Shown here one piece after another: positions 27,772 through 35,896 of a stretch of DNA of 35,896 nt. The notes beneath the pieces were generated by a model, which had not been told where the DNA came from, ran no database searches, and saw nothing but the letters and a program-made list of their open reading frames with translations. Source of the stretch: Verrucomicrobiota bacterium (GTDB taxonomy: Bacteria; Verrucomicrobiota; Verrucomicrobiia; Limisphaerales; AV2); NCBI GenBank assembly GCA_003218515.1, contig QHNT01000061.1, positions 1-35,896 of the forward strand, given 5' to 3'. A program made the position numbers and the translations under genes. Position 1 is the first letter of the stretch, and every line of letters starts with the position of its first letter.

Positions 27772-29068
27772 TACGAAAAGCACACTGATGGATTCCGTCA
27801 GCACCGGGACGAAAGCCCGTGGCTTTTTGCGCTCGCTCCTGGCGCGTGAGCGAGTGCGCCAGACGCTGTTGTTGTACGGTTCCGACATAGGTCTGATTAT
27901 CCTGACCTTCGGAACTGGCATTCTGAATTCCCGCTTTCTCGGGCCAACTCAGTACGGCGTTTATGCCTTTGTCATCACCGTGGTTGAAGCAGTGATGCTT
28001 TTCGCCGGCTTTGGATTCCCTGCCGCTGGCGCCCGCGTGGTTTCCCTTGCCAAGACCAGGCATGACGAGCAAGCCGTACAGGGCGCCCTGGTCGCTATCG
28101 CACTGGTGATGGGCCTGTGCATGTCGCTGCTGCTGGCGACCGCGAGCCCACTCATTGAATGGGTGTTCCACACCAAAGAGAAAGGCTGGTTTCTGATCGC
28201 CTCCCTTCTGTGCACACTGGCTCCCCTTCAAGCGATGCTAACGCAAGCCTGCCTTGGAGCCAACCGGATCGGGATTCTAGCCACGCTGAATATCCTGCCG
28301 AAAGCGTTGTACCTGCTCGGTGGCCTTGGGATGGTTGTCTGGGCTCATCTGACGGCCAAAACCGCTTTAATGCTCTATTTCGGCGGCTCATTAGCGAGTT
28401 GTCTTCTCGCGCTCATCGCGCTACGCATCCGTTTCGATCAGGTGCGCAGCCTCACGCGGGAGGTTACCGCCGAGGTCAAGCGTTACGGGTTCAAAGCGTA
28501 CCTTGGCGGCATCGCCGACACCAGCACTTACAAACTCAACAACCTTCTCATTGCTGGTTATGTGGACACGAACTGGCTGGGTTTCTACAGCATCGCATCG
28601 ACGATGGTCAGCCCCATGGTGCGCTTCTCTATTGCCCTTTCCAACTCGGCATATCGTTCCTTAGGACAGAAGAAAAGTATCAATAAGAAGTTGTTCATGG
28701 CGAACGGCGCCTTCCTCGTTGCCAGCGCAATCTTGATCGCTGCAGTCGTGCGCCCTTTCATAACGATAGTCCTCACCCGACAGTTCCTCCCGGCAGTAGG
28801 GCTGGTTTACGTCTTGCTTGCGACCGCCTTTTTTCAGGGCATGTATCAGCCCATCAATGCCTTTCTGTGCGCCCATGGCAAAGGCCGCGAGTTGCGCTCG
28901 ATCTCTCTCGTCGTCTGCGCGGTGAATCTAATCATTTCTCTGGCGCTGATCCCGCGTTTGGGCGCCTATGGTGCCGCGATTGGCAGCAGCATGGCCAAAT
29001 GCTGCGAGTTGCTGGGAAACATCCACTACTATCGTAAGATCACTCGACAGTCCTGTTCGTCCTCCTAG
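27737..29068 (+). CDS. Oligosaccharide flippase (Wzx/MATE-like, PST family)
   Basis: LLLYGSDIGLIILTFGTGILNSRFLGPTQYGVYAFVITVVEAVMLFAGFGFPAAGARVVSLAK; repeated hydrophobic helices; PRLGAYGAAIGSSMAKCCELLGNIHYYRKI. The true start may be downstream of 27737. Confidence 0.9.
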   Translation: MANRRRHVADVDTKSTLMDSVSTGTKARGFLRSLLARERVRQTLLLYGSDIGLIILTFGTGILNSRFLGPTQYGVYAFVITVVEAVMLFAGFGFPAAGARVVSLAKTRHDEQAVQGALVAIALVMGLCMSLLLATASPLIEWVFHTKEKGWFLIASLLCTLAPLQAMLTQACLGANRIGILATLNILPKALYLLGGLGMVVWAHLTAKTALMLYFGGSLASCLLALIALRIRFDQVRSLTREVTAEVKRYGFKAYLGGIADTSTYKLNNLLIAGYVDTNWLGFYSIASTMVSPMVRFSIALSNSAYRSLGQKKSINKKLFMANGAFLVASAILIAAVVRPFITIVLTRQFLPAVGLVYVLLATAFFQGMYQPINAFLCAHGKGRELRSISLVVCAVNLIISLALIPRLGAYGAAIGSSMAKCCELLGNIHYYRKITRQSCSSS

Positions 29069-29565
29069 CCGGATGGTGACTAAAAGATCCTCATTCTCCC
29101 GGCCGATCAATCAGCACGCGCTTTTGAGCGGACCGCAATGCTCACACACAAAATTCGAGAAAATCCGCTTGGACGCAAATCAGGAGCATGATCGGGAGAT
29201 TCCTTCGAAAACCGGCTTTGTACCGATCAAGGCGGACCGTTCCCGGTTTGAACTGTGAAGCGACACAAGTGCCGAATTCCTGGCCGGCCTTGTCCAACAA
29301 AGTGACAACGTGGGATCGTCGCAGTGGTACGGAACCCCAGTGTACTTCTTCATACGAGCCCGATCGCCAAAAAGGCCGCTGCCTTTGGGCAAAACAGTCT
29401 ACCCGATTATGACAGGCAATATCAAGCGAAGATGACAAAGTATCCTGTATTCTTCACTCTTCCTGCGCGGGCGGATGAGGCAGGCGATTGGGTATTGGCT
29501 GGGCGGCGGAATTTCCGGATCATTGCGCCTTGATTTTGGTATGTTTCGTGCGACAACACACCCCT

Positions 29566-31155
29566 ATGAAGACTACGGTCATTTTTTGCTTACTGTCTTT
29601 GTTGTCCACGGCGTACGTTAGTCAAGGCCAACCCGCGGCGGCGCGAAACCTGCGGATTATTAATAATCCACCAAAAGCGAGGAATCTCACCGACCTTGTT
29701 TTTGCAATATCGCCAGGTCAGGGGACACTCACTAAATCATATAGATTCTACGCAATTGATGTCGATGGGGACGCGATTACCTACAGCGGGAACGGCTTGC
29801 CAAACGGGGCGACAATCGACTCTGCGACGGGAGAGTTGCGCATGCAGGTATCGGAAAGCGATATTGGCAAAACATTTTCCAACATTAGTATTTCGATCAG
29901 CGACGGGAAAGCCACCGTCTCGAGGACCATCTCCATTTCTATACACCAGCCACAGAAGTATTATGTAGCGAAAGCAGGCTCGGATTCAAACCCGGGAACA
30001 GCAAATTTGCCTTGGCTCACAATAAAAAAGTCCACCGGGTATGTACTACCGGGCGACACGGTGTTCATCTCAGCCGGCAATTACCCTGAAAGGGTCGCAA
30101 CAAGATCTACAGCCAACGGTTCCGACTATATTACGTACACAAACAACGCTGATGGAACCGTCGAAATGCGGGGTTTTGACATCAATCAGGATTCCGTGTG
30201 GATCGCCGGTTTGAGCATCACGAATCCCGGGCCCAATATTTCAGGCATCAAGATCGACGGCAACTATCCAAAGATCACGGGCAACTATATCTACAACATC
30301 GGGGGCAACGAAGCCGCTGGGGTTACCGGATACTGGTACGATCGTCCTTTTGGTGCTTATATCGCAAGCAATCACATTTTTAAGTGCCAGTATGGAATCT
30401 GGACGTACGGCTTCAACTGGACCGTCGAGCATAACAACATCGATAGGCCGTGCCAGTGGAACAGCAATTACGATTCTGATTATATTGAGCTGATGGGAGA
30501 GGGACATGTATTTCGTTACAACTACCTTCACGGCGGATTATCGAATGAGCTTGTGAGTGCTCACGTGGACTCCTTCCAGACCTACGATGATGCGAACTCC
30601 AAGTATTGGGCGGCAAACATTCTCATTGAACACAACTTCTGCTCTGATTTTGCTGAAGGCTTCGAGGGAGAGGCAACTTTTCTGCGCCGATCACATGACA
30701 TCGTTTTCAGAAACAACATCTTTTTCAACGGCCTTCCGTTCAAGACGGGCTACCCAAACGGCGTGAGCCCCATCATTGTGCATGACATTCCAAACGTCGT
30801 TGTTACCAACAACACATTCTACAACATCAGGTATGGTCCCCACTGGGACCCTACCACGTGGGGTTTGGCCACCAACGCCATCATCAAAAACAACATCTTT
30901 TACAACCAGTTATATCCGTACATCTACATCAACGGAACAGCGGACTACAACATGGGCTATCAAGTCCAAACGAGCGGCTACGTGCTTGGCCCGCACGATA
31001 TCTATGGCGTCAATCCTCTCTTTGTTAATCCGAGTAATCCCCTGGGGCCGGATGGAATAATGTGGACGGCTGACGACGGTTTCCAATTGCAGTCGGGCTC
31101 GCGCGGAAGAACCGCCGGTGAAAACGGCGTCCAGGTGGGAGCCTACGGGCCTTAG
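29566..31155 (+). CDS. Secreted right-handed parallel beta-helix protein with N-terminal Ig-like (putative-Ig/cadherin-like) domain
   Basis: Signal peptide MKTTVIFCLLSLLSTAYVSQG; FYAIDVDGDAITYSGNGLPNGATIDSATGELRM; KYYVAKAGSDSNPGTANLPWLTIKKSTGYVLPGDTVFISAGNYPERV; many N-rich rungs (NNTFYNIRYG, IKNNIFYNQLY). The track's 29488 start is extended; ATG 29566 gives a signal peptide. Confidence 0.85.
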   Translation: MKTTVIFCLLSLLSTAYVSQGQPAAARNLRIINNPPKARNLTDLVFAISPGQGTLTKSYRFYAIDVDGDAITYSGNGLPNGATIDSATGELRMQVSESDIGKTFSNISISISDGKATVSRTISISIHQPQKYYVAKAGSDSNPGTANLPWLTIKKSTGYVLPGDTVFISAGNYPERVATRSTANGSDYITYTNNADGTVEMRGFDINQDSVWIAGLSITNPGPNISGIKIDGNYPKITGNYIYNIGGNEAAGVTGYWYDRPFGAYIASNHIFKCQYGIWTYGFNWTVEHNNIDRPCQWNSNYDSDYIELMGEGHVFRYNYLHGGLSNELVSAHVDSFQTYDDANSKYWAANILIEHNFCSDFAEGFEGEATFLRRSHDIVFRNNIFFNGLPFKTGYPNGVSPIIVHDIPNVVVTNNTFYNIRYGPHWDPTTWGLATNAIIKNNIFYNQLYPYIYINGTADYNMGYQVQTSGYVLGPHDIYGVNPLFVNPSNPLGPDGIMWTADDGFQLQSGSRGRTAGENGVQVGAYGP

Positions 31156-31361
31156 CATATCCCCGCAAGACCGCGCAACGTGATTTGCAGCCGGGAATGG
31201 GGAGATTTACGGGTTTGAGTAACAGGGAGAGCGCTCGCTCTCATTGAACAGTTCGCCAAGGCAGATTCACTCTGAGTCGGTCGGGATGCCCGGTGCAGGT
31301 CGCCATATGAACAAGTACGTTAGTTACGCCAGAGGAGGCGTCCCGGCGATCGTAGGGCAAA

Positions 31362-32636
31362 TTGACGAACTCAAGAGCAAGTTTCCGCGAAATGGATCAA
31401 GCTATTATGCGCGGCAATGATCCCAAAAAAGTTGTGTGGCTTTATGAGGATGATCACCTCAAACAGCCGTTCATCTGCCTGGCGAAGGAATCGTTGACCG
31501 ACCGTGGTTACGCGGTCACGATCCTCGATTCTGCGAGTAAAGCTTCGTCGCGAGACTTGCAACGTGCAGCGGTCCAGGGCCGCACCATCCCAGCGAGCAA
31601 TGGAGCAGCGGGAGGAAAGTTGGCCGTGAGACTCTTCTGGCGCGTCTGGATGTGGTTCAGCAACGGTTGGCTCCGGTCCGTCCCGGGCGCTCGCTGGGCG
31701 GAAAAGCTCTTTTTTCATTTCGGGATGGCTGCAAAGGCCGTGTCCGAACGACCCGGTGTGATCCTTGCGACAGGGATTCAGGGAGCCGCGATGGGGTGGC
31801 TGGCGAGCGGCATCTCGCGTTCACGGCTGGTCTATTATCCGCTTGAATTGTACGGCGAACAGCACAACCAGCTACGATGGTGGTGGAAACCATTCGAGCG
31901 CGTTTTCATAAAGCATGGAATTGATGCGCTGGTTACACAGAACGAGGAGCGCGCAAAGATTTACGTAAGGGAGAAAGGAGCCAGGCTCACCCCGACCATC
32001 GTTCATAACTACAAACGATGGCAGCACGTCGCACCTACCGGCAGGTTGAGACAACGCCTGGCGCTCCCGGAAAATATTCGAATCGTTCTTTATGAAGGCA
32101 TGCTCGGTCAAGGCCGGTGGCTGAAGAACCTCGTTTTATCAGCGGAGCATTTGCCAGACGACGTTCGATTGGTATTTATGGGCAGAGCCTCTGAATGGTG
32201 GACAAGCAACGTTCACCCGCTTTTGGCGATGCGTGAGATCGCTCAAAAGGTGTTAGTGGCGCCTTGGGTGCAGCATGCTGATTTGCTCGGGTTCGTCGCT
32301 GATGCGGATGTCGGTGTTATCATCTATGACGACAGCGTGCGCAATAATTACTTTTGCGAGCCTGGTAAACTCAGTGACTATGTTATCGCTGGTCTGCCCG
32401 TGGTAGTCCCTGCCTTTCCCACCATTGCGCCCGTCGTACGACGTTATCGGATCGGCGCTGTGTTTGATAATCCCGCCCCCGAGCGAATTGCCGAGGCAAT
32501 AAATGAAGTGCTGGCTACCCCCAAGTCTAACTGGCGAAAGGCGATTGAAGCAGCCCGTAAGGATCTGGTCTGGGAAACTCAATACCCCGCTTTCGAGAAA
32601 GCTGTATTCGGCAACGGCGGTCCTGCTAGTGTTTGA
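31362..32636 (+). CDS. Glycosyltransferase, GT-B/GT4-like
   Basis: KKVVWLYEDDHLKQPFICLAKESLTDRGYAVTILDS; LVYYPLELYGEQHN; NIRIVLYEGMLGQGRWLKNLVLSAEHLPDDVRLVFMGRASEWW; VGVIIYDDSVRNNYFCEPGKLSDYVIAGLPVVVPAFPTI. The start may be 31392. Confidence 0.85.
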   Translation: MTNSRASFREMDQAIMRGNDPKKVVWLYEDDHLKQPFICLAKESLTDRGYAVTILDSASKASSRDLQRAAVQGRTIPASNGAAGGKLAVRLFWRVWMWFSNGWLRSVPGARWAEKLFFHFGMAAKAVSERPGVILATGIQGAAMGWLASGISRSRLVYYPLELYGEQHNQLRWWWKPFERVFIKHGIDALVTQNEERAKIYVREKGARLTPTIVHNYKRWQHVAPTGRLRQRLALPENIRIVLYEGMLGQGRWLKNLVLSAEHLPDDVRLVFMGRASEWWTSNVHPLLAMREIAQKVLVAPWVQHADLLGFVADADVGVIIYDDSVRNNYFCEPGKLSDYVIAGLPVVVPAFPTIAPVVRRYRIGAVFDNPAPERIAEAINEVLATPKSNWRKAIEAARKDLVWETQYPAFEKAVFGNGGPASV

Positions 32637-32670
32637 GCAACGGCTGACATCAAGAGCAATTACTGAGTGC

Positions 32671-34005
32671 ATGATGCGACCGGCACAAAAGCCAAAGGTT
32701 GTCCTGATTTTCGGCACGCGCCCCGAGGCGATCAAATTGGCGCCGTTGGCGCTGGCCTTGAAAACGGACCAACGCCTGGACTGCCGCGTCTGGGTTACTG
32801 GACAGCACCGGCAAATGTTGGATCAGGTGTTGCAAGTGTTCGGCTTTAGTCCGGACATCGATCTTAATCTGATGCAGCCGAATCAGACTCTGGGCGGCTT
32901 AACCTCGCGGGCTGTTGCTGCTCTGGATCAGTGTTTGGCGACCGAGCATCCCCAATTGATTTTGGTACAGGGCGACACTACGACTGTGTTCTGCGCCGCC
33001 CTGGCTGCTTTCTACCATCAAATCCCCGTCGGGCACGTTGAAGCGGGCTTGCGGACGAACAATCTCAAGTCTCCCTGGCCGGAAGAAGCGAATCGTGTAT
33101 TGACCTCGCGACTGACCTCATTGCATTTTGCGCCGACGGAAACCGCCAAACAAAACCTTATGAGGGAAGGAGTAGATGAAACCAAGATTTTCGTGACCGG
33201 AAATACCGTGATTGACGCGCTCTTTTGGGTGCGCAATAAACTCAACGCCAATCCGGACGCCAGCAAACACATGGTCGATCGACTGCGCGTGCCTGCAACT
33301 TTCGCTGATCGTTTCCTGGTGAACTCGGCGGTTGCTCGAAATCAGGTCGTTAGCGCGGCGGCATGCAGCTCACCAGGAGAGCGAGACTTTTTTAACCGCT
33401 CTCGCCACTCGCCGCTCATTCTCGTAACCGGACACCGTCGTGAATCGTTCGGCCGAGGATTCGAGGATATATGCAGGGCCATCCGAGAGTTGGCGCAGTT
33501 ACATTCCGAAGTGGGCGTCATTTATCCTGTGCACCTGAATCCCCAAGTGCAACATGCTGTTCACACGATTTTGGGGGGACATCCTCGCATCCAGTTGGTG
33601 GAGCCACTTGGTTATGAGGTTTTCGTTTGGCTGATGGATCGCTCCTTTTTCATCCTGAGCGATTCCGGCGGTGTTCAAGAGGAGGCTCCCAGCCTCGGGA
33701 AACCGGTTTTGGTCATGCGGGACACTACCGAACGCCCTGAAGGGATAGCCTCCGGGACCTGCCGGCTCGTCGGCACGAATCCGGAGTTGATTTTGCGCGA
33801 GGCCCGCCTGTTGCTTACCAGCGAATCTGAGTACCGACGGCGCTCAGCCCTTAAGAATCCTTATGGTGATGGACGGGCAACGCACAGGATTGTGGAGGCA
33901 TGCGTCCGATTTCTTTGCGACGGCAAAAAGGGAAAGCGTATTAATGATCTCCGGTGCCCCCCAGATTACGTCAGGAACTTGAAGAAAAACAACAGAATCG
34001 GTTGA
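32671..34005 (+). CDS. wecB: Non-hydrolysing UDP-N-acetylglucosamine 2-epimerase (WecB-like)
   Basis: VVLIFGTRPEAIKLAPLALALK; VWVTGQHRQMLDQVLQVFGFSPDIDLNLMQPNQTL; LVQGDTTTVFCAALAAFYHQIPVGHVEAGLRTNNLKSPWPEEANR; LVTGHRRESFGRGFEDICRAI; DSGGVQEEAPSLGKPVLVMRDTTERPEGI. The ORF is open from 32503; the 32671 start is in frame. Confidence 0.94.
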   Translation: MMRPAQKPKVVLIFGTRPEAIKLAPLALALKTDQRLDCRVWVTGQHRQMLDQVLQVFGFSPDIDLNLMQPNQTLGGLTSRAVAALDQCLATEHPQLILVQGDTTTVFCAALAAFYHQIPVGHVEAGLRTNNLKSPWPEEANRVLTSRLTSLHFAPTETAKQNLMREGVDETKIFVTGNTVIDALFWVRNKLNANPDASKHMVDRLRVPATFADRFLVNSAVARNQVVSAAACSSPGERDFFNRSRHSPLILVTGHRRESFGRGFEDICRAIRELAQLHSEVGVIYPVHLNPQVQHAVHTILGGHPRIQLVEPLGYEVFVWLMDRSFFILSDSGGVQEEAPSLGKPVLVMRDTTERPEGIASGTCRLVGTNPELILREARLLLTSESEYRRRSALKNPYGDGRATHRIVEACVRFLCDGKKGKRINDLRCPPDYVRNLKKNNRIG

Positions 34006-34070
34006 CAACAGTACTCCTTGAGTTTGACGATGGCGTGCTCCTTGCTCTACTCATTCCTACCAGTCAATTT

Positions 34071-34967
34071 ATGCAAACGAAGGTGCTCATCACAATCGAC
34101 ACTGAGGTTCGGACCCATGGCCGGCCAGATGCCTTCGATCACGACGTAGCAGGCCGTTCACAAAGCAATTCTCGTGGTGCTTACTGGATTGCGGACCAGC
34201 TTAAGAGTTACGGCTTTGCGGGAGTGTTCTTTCTTGATGTTTACGGCAGCGGCAGGTTTCGGGGAGCGCCTTATCGAGAGCTTTGTGAAGGCCTGTTGGA
34301 AAGGGGCCAAGACATTCAACTCCACACCCATCCCGACCAGATGTATGACTCGAAACGCAGGAACATGCACGAATACTCATTGGCAGAGCAAACCGGGATT
34401 GTACGAGATGGGATGGCCCTGCTCAAGGACTGGACGGGCAAGTCCCCCATAGCACATCGCGCGGGAAGCTATGGAGCCAACGAAGACACATTGAAGGCCC
34501 TGCGCGTTAACGGAATTCTGCTCGACAGTTCGTTCTTTTATGGCCGGGCCAATTGCAAGTTACCCTTTGGCAACTCAAATAGCCCTTTCAAATCACATGA
34601 CGTATGGGAGATACCCGTTACGATCGCTCCTGAGCCGGTTGAGAAGCTTGGTTTTCGTTTCCCGTTTTGGACCCGTCATTTTTGGAAACGCTATATCAAG
34701 CTGGACGTCAATGCCATGTGCCCGATCCAAATCTGCCGTTCGGTTAGACAGCTGCACGGGGCCATTCCCTACATGATCACTTTCCTGCACAGCTTCAGTT
34801 TCATGCGCTGGAAAACAGACGAACCAGATGAACGCGCGATCGCATCCTTCCACTCCTTGTTGCGGCTGCTGGCGGACATGGAAATCCCCGTTGTTACCTT
34901 TGAGCAGATTGCAGCAGAACTCGGAGTGGACAGCCAAGGAGAGCCTCGGCCAGTTATCAGGGCTTGA
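34071..34967 (+). CDS. Polysaccharide deacetylase (NodB-like) family protein
   Basis: MQTKVLITIDTEVRTHG; GRGAYWIADQLKSYGFAGVFFLDVY-like region; LLERGQDIQLHTHPDQMYD; SPIAHRAGSYGANEDTLKALRVNGILLDSS. The ORF is open from 33954; ATG 34071 gives the canonical N-terminus. Confidence 0.85.
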   Translation: MQTKVLITIDTEVRTHGRPDAFDHDVAGRSQSNSRGAYWIADQLKSYGFAGVFFLDVYGSGRFRGAPYRELCEGLLERGQDIQLHTHPDQMYDSKRRNMHEYSLAEQTGIVRDGMALLKDWTGKSPIAHRAGSYGANEDTLKALRVNGILLDSSFFYGRANCKLPFGNSNSPFKSHDVWEIPVTIAPEPVEKLGFRFPFWTRHFWKRYIKLDVNAMCPIQICRSVRQLHGAIPYMITFLHSFSFMRWKTDEPDERAIASFHSLLRLLADMEIPVVTFEQIAAELGVDSQGEPRPVIRA

Positions 34968-34998
34968 AGTGCCCTGAATTACAGCCTACTCGTCAACC

Positions 34999-35795
34999 AT
35001 GTCGAAGCCAGCGTCACTGTCGGGGGCCGGAATGAACATCTGCGTTTGCGTCTGCACATACAGGCGGCACGGCCTGTTGCAACGCTTGCTCACAGACCTT
35101 CAAAAACAGGCTACCGATGGGTTGTTCGCTTACTCCGTCGTCGTTGTGGATAATGACGCGGTTCCCTCCGCACGACCCATCGTTGAGGAGATCAGCGAAA
35201 AAGCGAGCGTCAACATAGGTTACTTCCATGAACCACGGCGGAACATTTCGTATTAGGACCTGTCATTCCCCATTTTGCTGTTGAGCCGCCTGGGTGGCTC
35301 GTCAGAAGTAAGCTCTGTGAGCGACCACGTCTTTCGACCGGATCGGTTGTCACGAACGATCGAGATACCCGAACCGGCAACGTACTCCTGGCGAAGGATG
35401 TGTTACGCAGAGAAGACGGTCCGTTCCATCCCCGCTTCGGGACCAGCGGGGGCGGCGACAAGGACTACTTCATGAGGATGGTAGGGATGCGCAAGAAATT
35501 CGTCTGGTGCGACGAAGCATGCGTCTATGAGACAGTAACGCTCGACAGATACGCACGCGCCTATTACATCCGACGTGCTTTAGTGCGTGGGAGTGTGACT
35601 GCTCGAATGGAACCTTTGTTCGGCATTGGGACGGCCAAGTCACTATTGGCCGTGCCGCTTTACGCAGTGGCGTTGCCGTTCTTGCAGTTGATTGGCCACC
35701 ATTTCTTTATGAGGTACCTCATCAAAGAATGCGACCACGTAGGAAAATTGGTGGCGCGTTTAGGCATCAACATTGTGAAAGATCGACCGTACTGA
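34999..35795 (+). pseudogene. Glycosyltransferase family 2 disrupted by an internal out-of-frame deletion
   Basis: 34999-35256 encodes the N-terminal half (MNICVCVCTYRRHGLLQRLLTDLQKQ...SVVVVDNDAVPS...YFHEPRRNISY*). From 35256 another frame is open to 35795: GPVIPHFAVEPPGWLVRSKLCERPRLSTGSVVTNDRDTRTGNVLLAKDVLRREDGPFHPRFGTSGGGDKDYFMRMVGMRKKFVWCDEACVYETV..., the C-terminal half of the same family. Confidence 0.85.
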
Positions 35796-35896
35796 AGCAG
35801 CACATGAGCGCATCATCGCGGATGCCATGACTCGCCCTTAGACCGTCGTTGCCGCTGATTGACGCGCGACGGTTGTGCAAAGTTCAGGACCGGAGG

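Noticed and set aside
31228-31245. Short palindrome gagagcgctcgctctc
   Set aside because: Too short, with no T-tract or positional support to call a terminator or operator.
31307-31420. Small plus-strand ORF MNKYVSYARGGVPAIVGQIDELKSKFPRNGSSYYARQ
   Set aside because: Overlaps the start of the glycosyltransferase in another frame; no recognisable family, too short to support without conservation data.
1-35896. CRISPR array, tRNA, rRNA, transposase or phage genes
   Set aside because: No regularly spaced repeats and no recognisable RNA genes or mobile-element proteins were seen by reading; a tool scan (tRNAscan, Infernal, ISfinder) would be needed to exclude them fully.

Overview
The window looks like a chromosomal segment from a Verrucomicrobia/Planctomycetes-type bacterium (inferred from gene families only). 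Positions 1-6863 (minus strand) carry a cytochrome-c/WD40 protein running off the left edge, a Tat-exported PIG-L deacetylase, a DUF1549/DUF1553-type cytochrome protein and a DUF1501 protein. From about 7187 to 35795 every supported gene is on the plus strand and forms one long exopolysaccharide/O-antigen-like locus: Wza-like export protein, initiating sugar transferase, Wzz/BY-kinase-like protein, Gfo/Idh/MocA dehydrogenases, hexapeptide acyltransferases, DegT aminotransferases, two UDP-GlcNAc 2-epimerase-like proteins, FemAB-like protein, deacetylases, glycosyltransferases, Wzy-like and Wzx-like proteins, MBOAT plus SGNH-like pair, and a secreted beta-helix protein. The most notable observations are: (i) two parallel gene sets for a 2,3-diamino-type nucleotide sugar, one split and one with dehydrogenase and acyltransferase fused; (ii) a perfect 34-bp inverted repeat that supplies the stop codon of the FemAB-like gene and looks like a fold-back duplication; (iii) several genes with internal loss or truncation (WbpE-like aminotransferase missing about 40 N-terminal residues, GT2 missing its catalytic core and frameshifted, a decayed acyltransferase duplicate), which means either real decay/diversification or assembly error; (iv) a BY-kinase-like ATPase whose Walker A lysine is replaced by valine; (v) a deacetylase-GT4 fusion. 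No CRISPR array, rRNA or tRNA was recognised. All family calls were made by reading motifs, not by database search.
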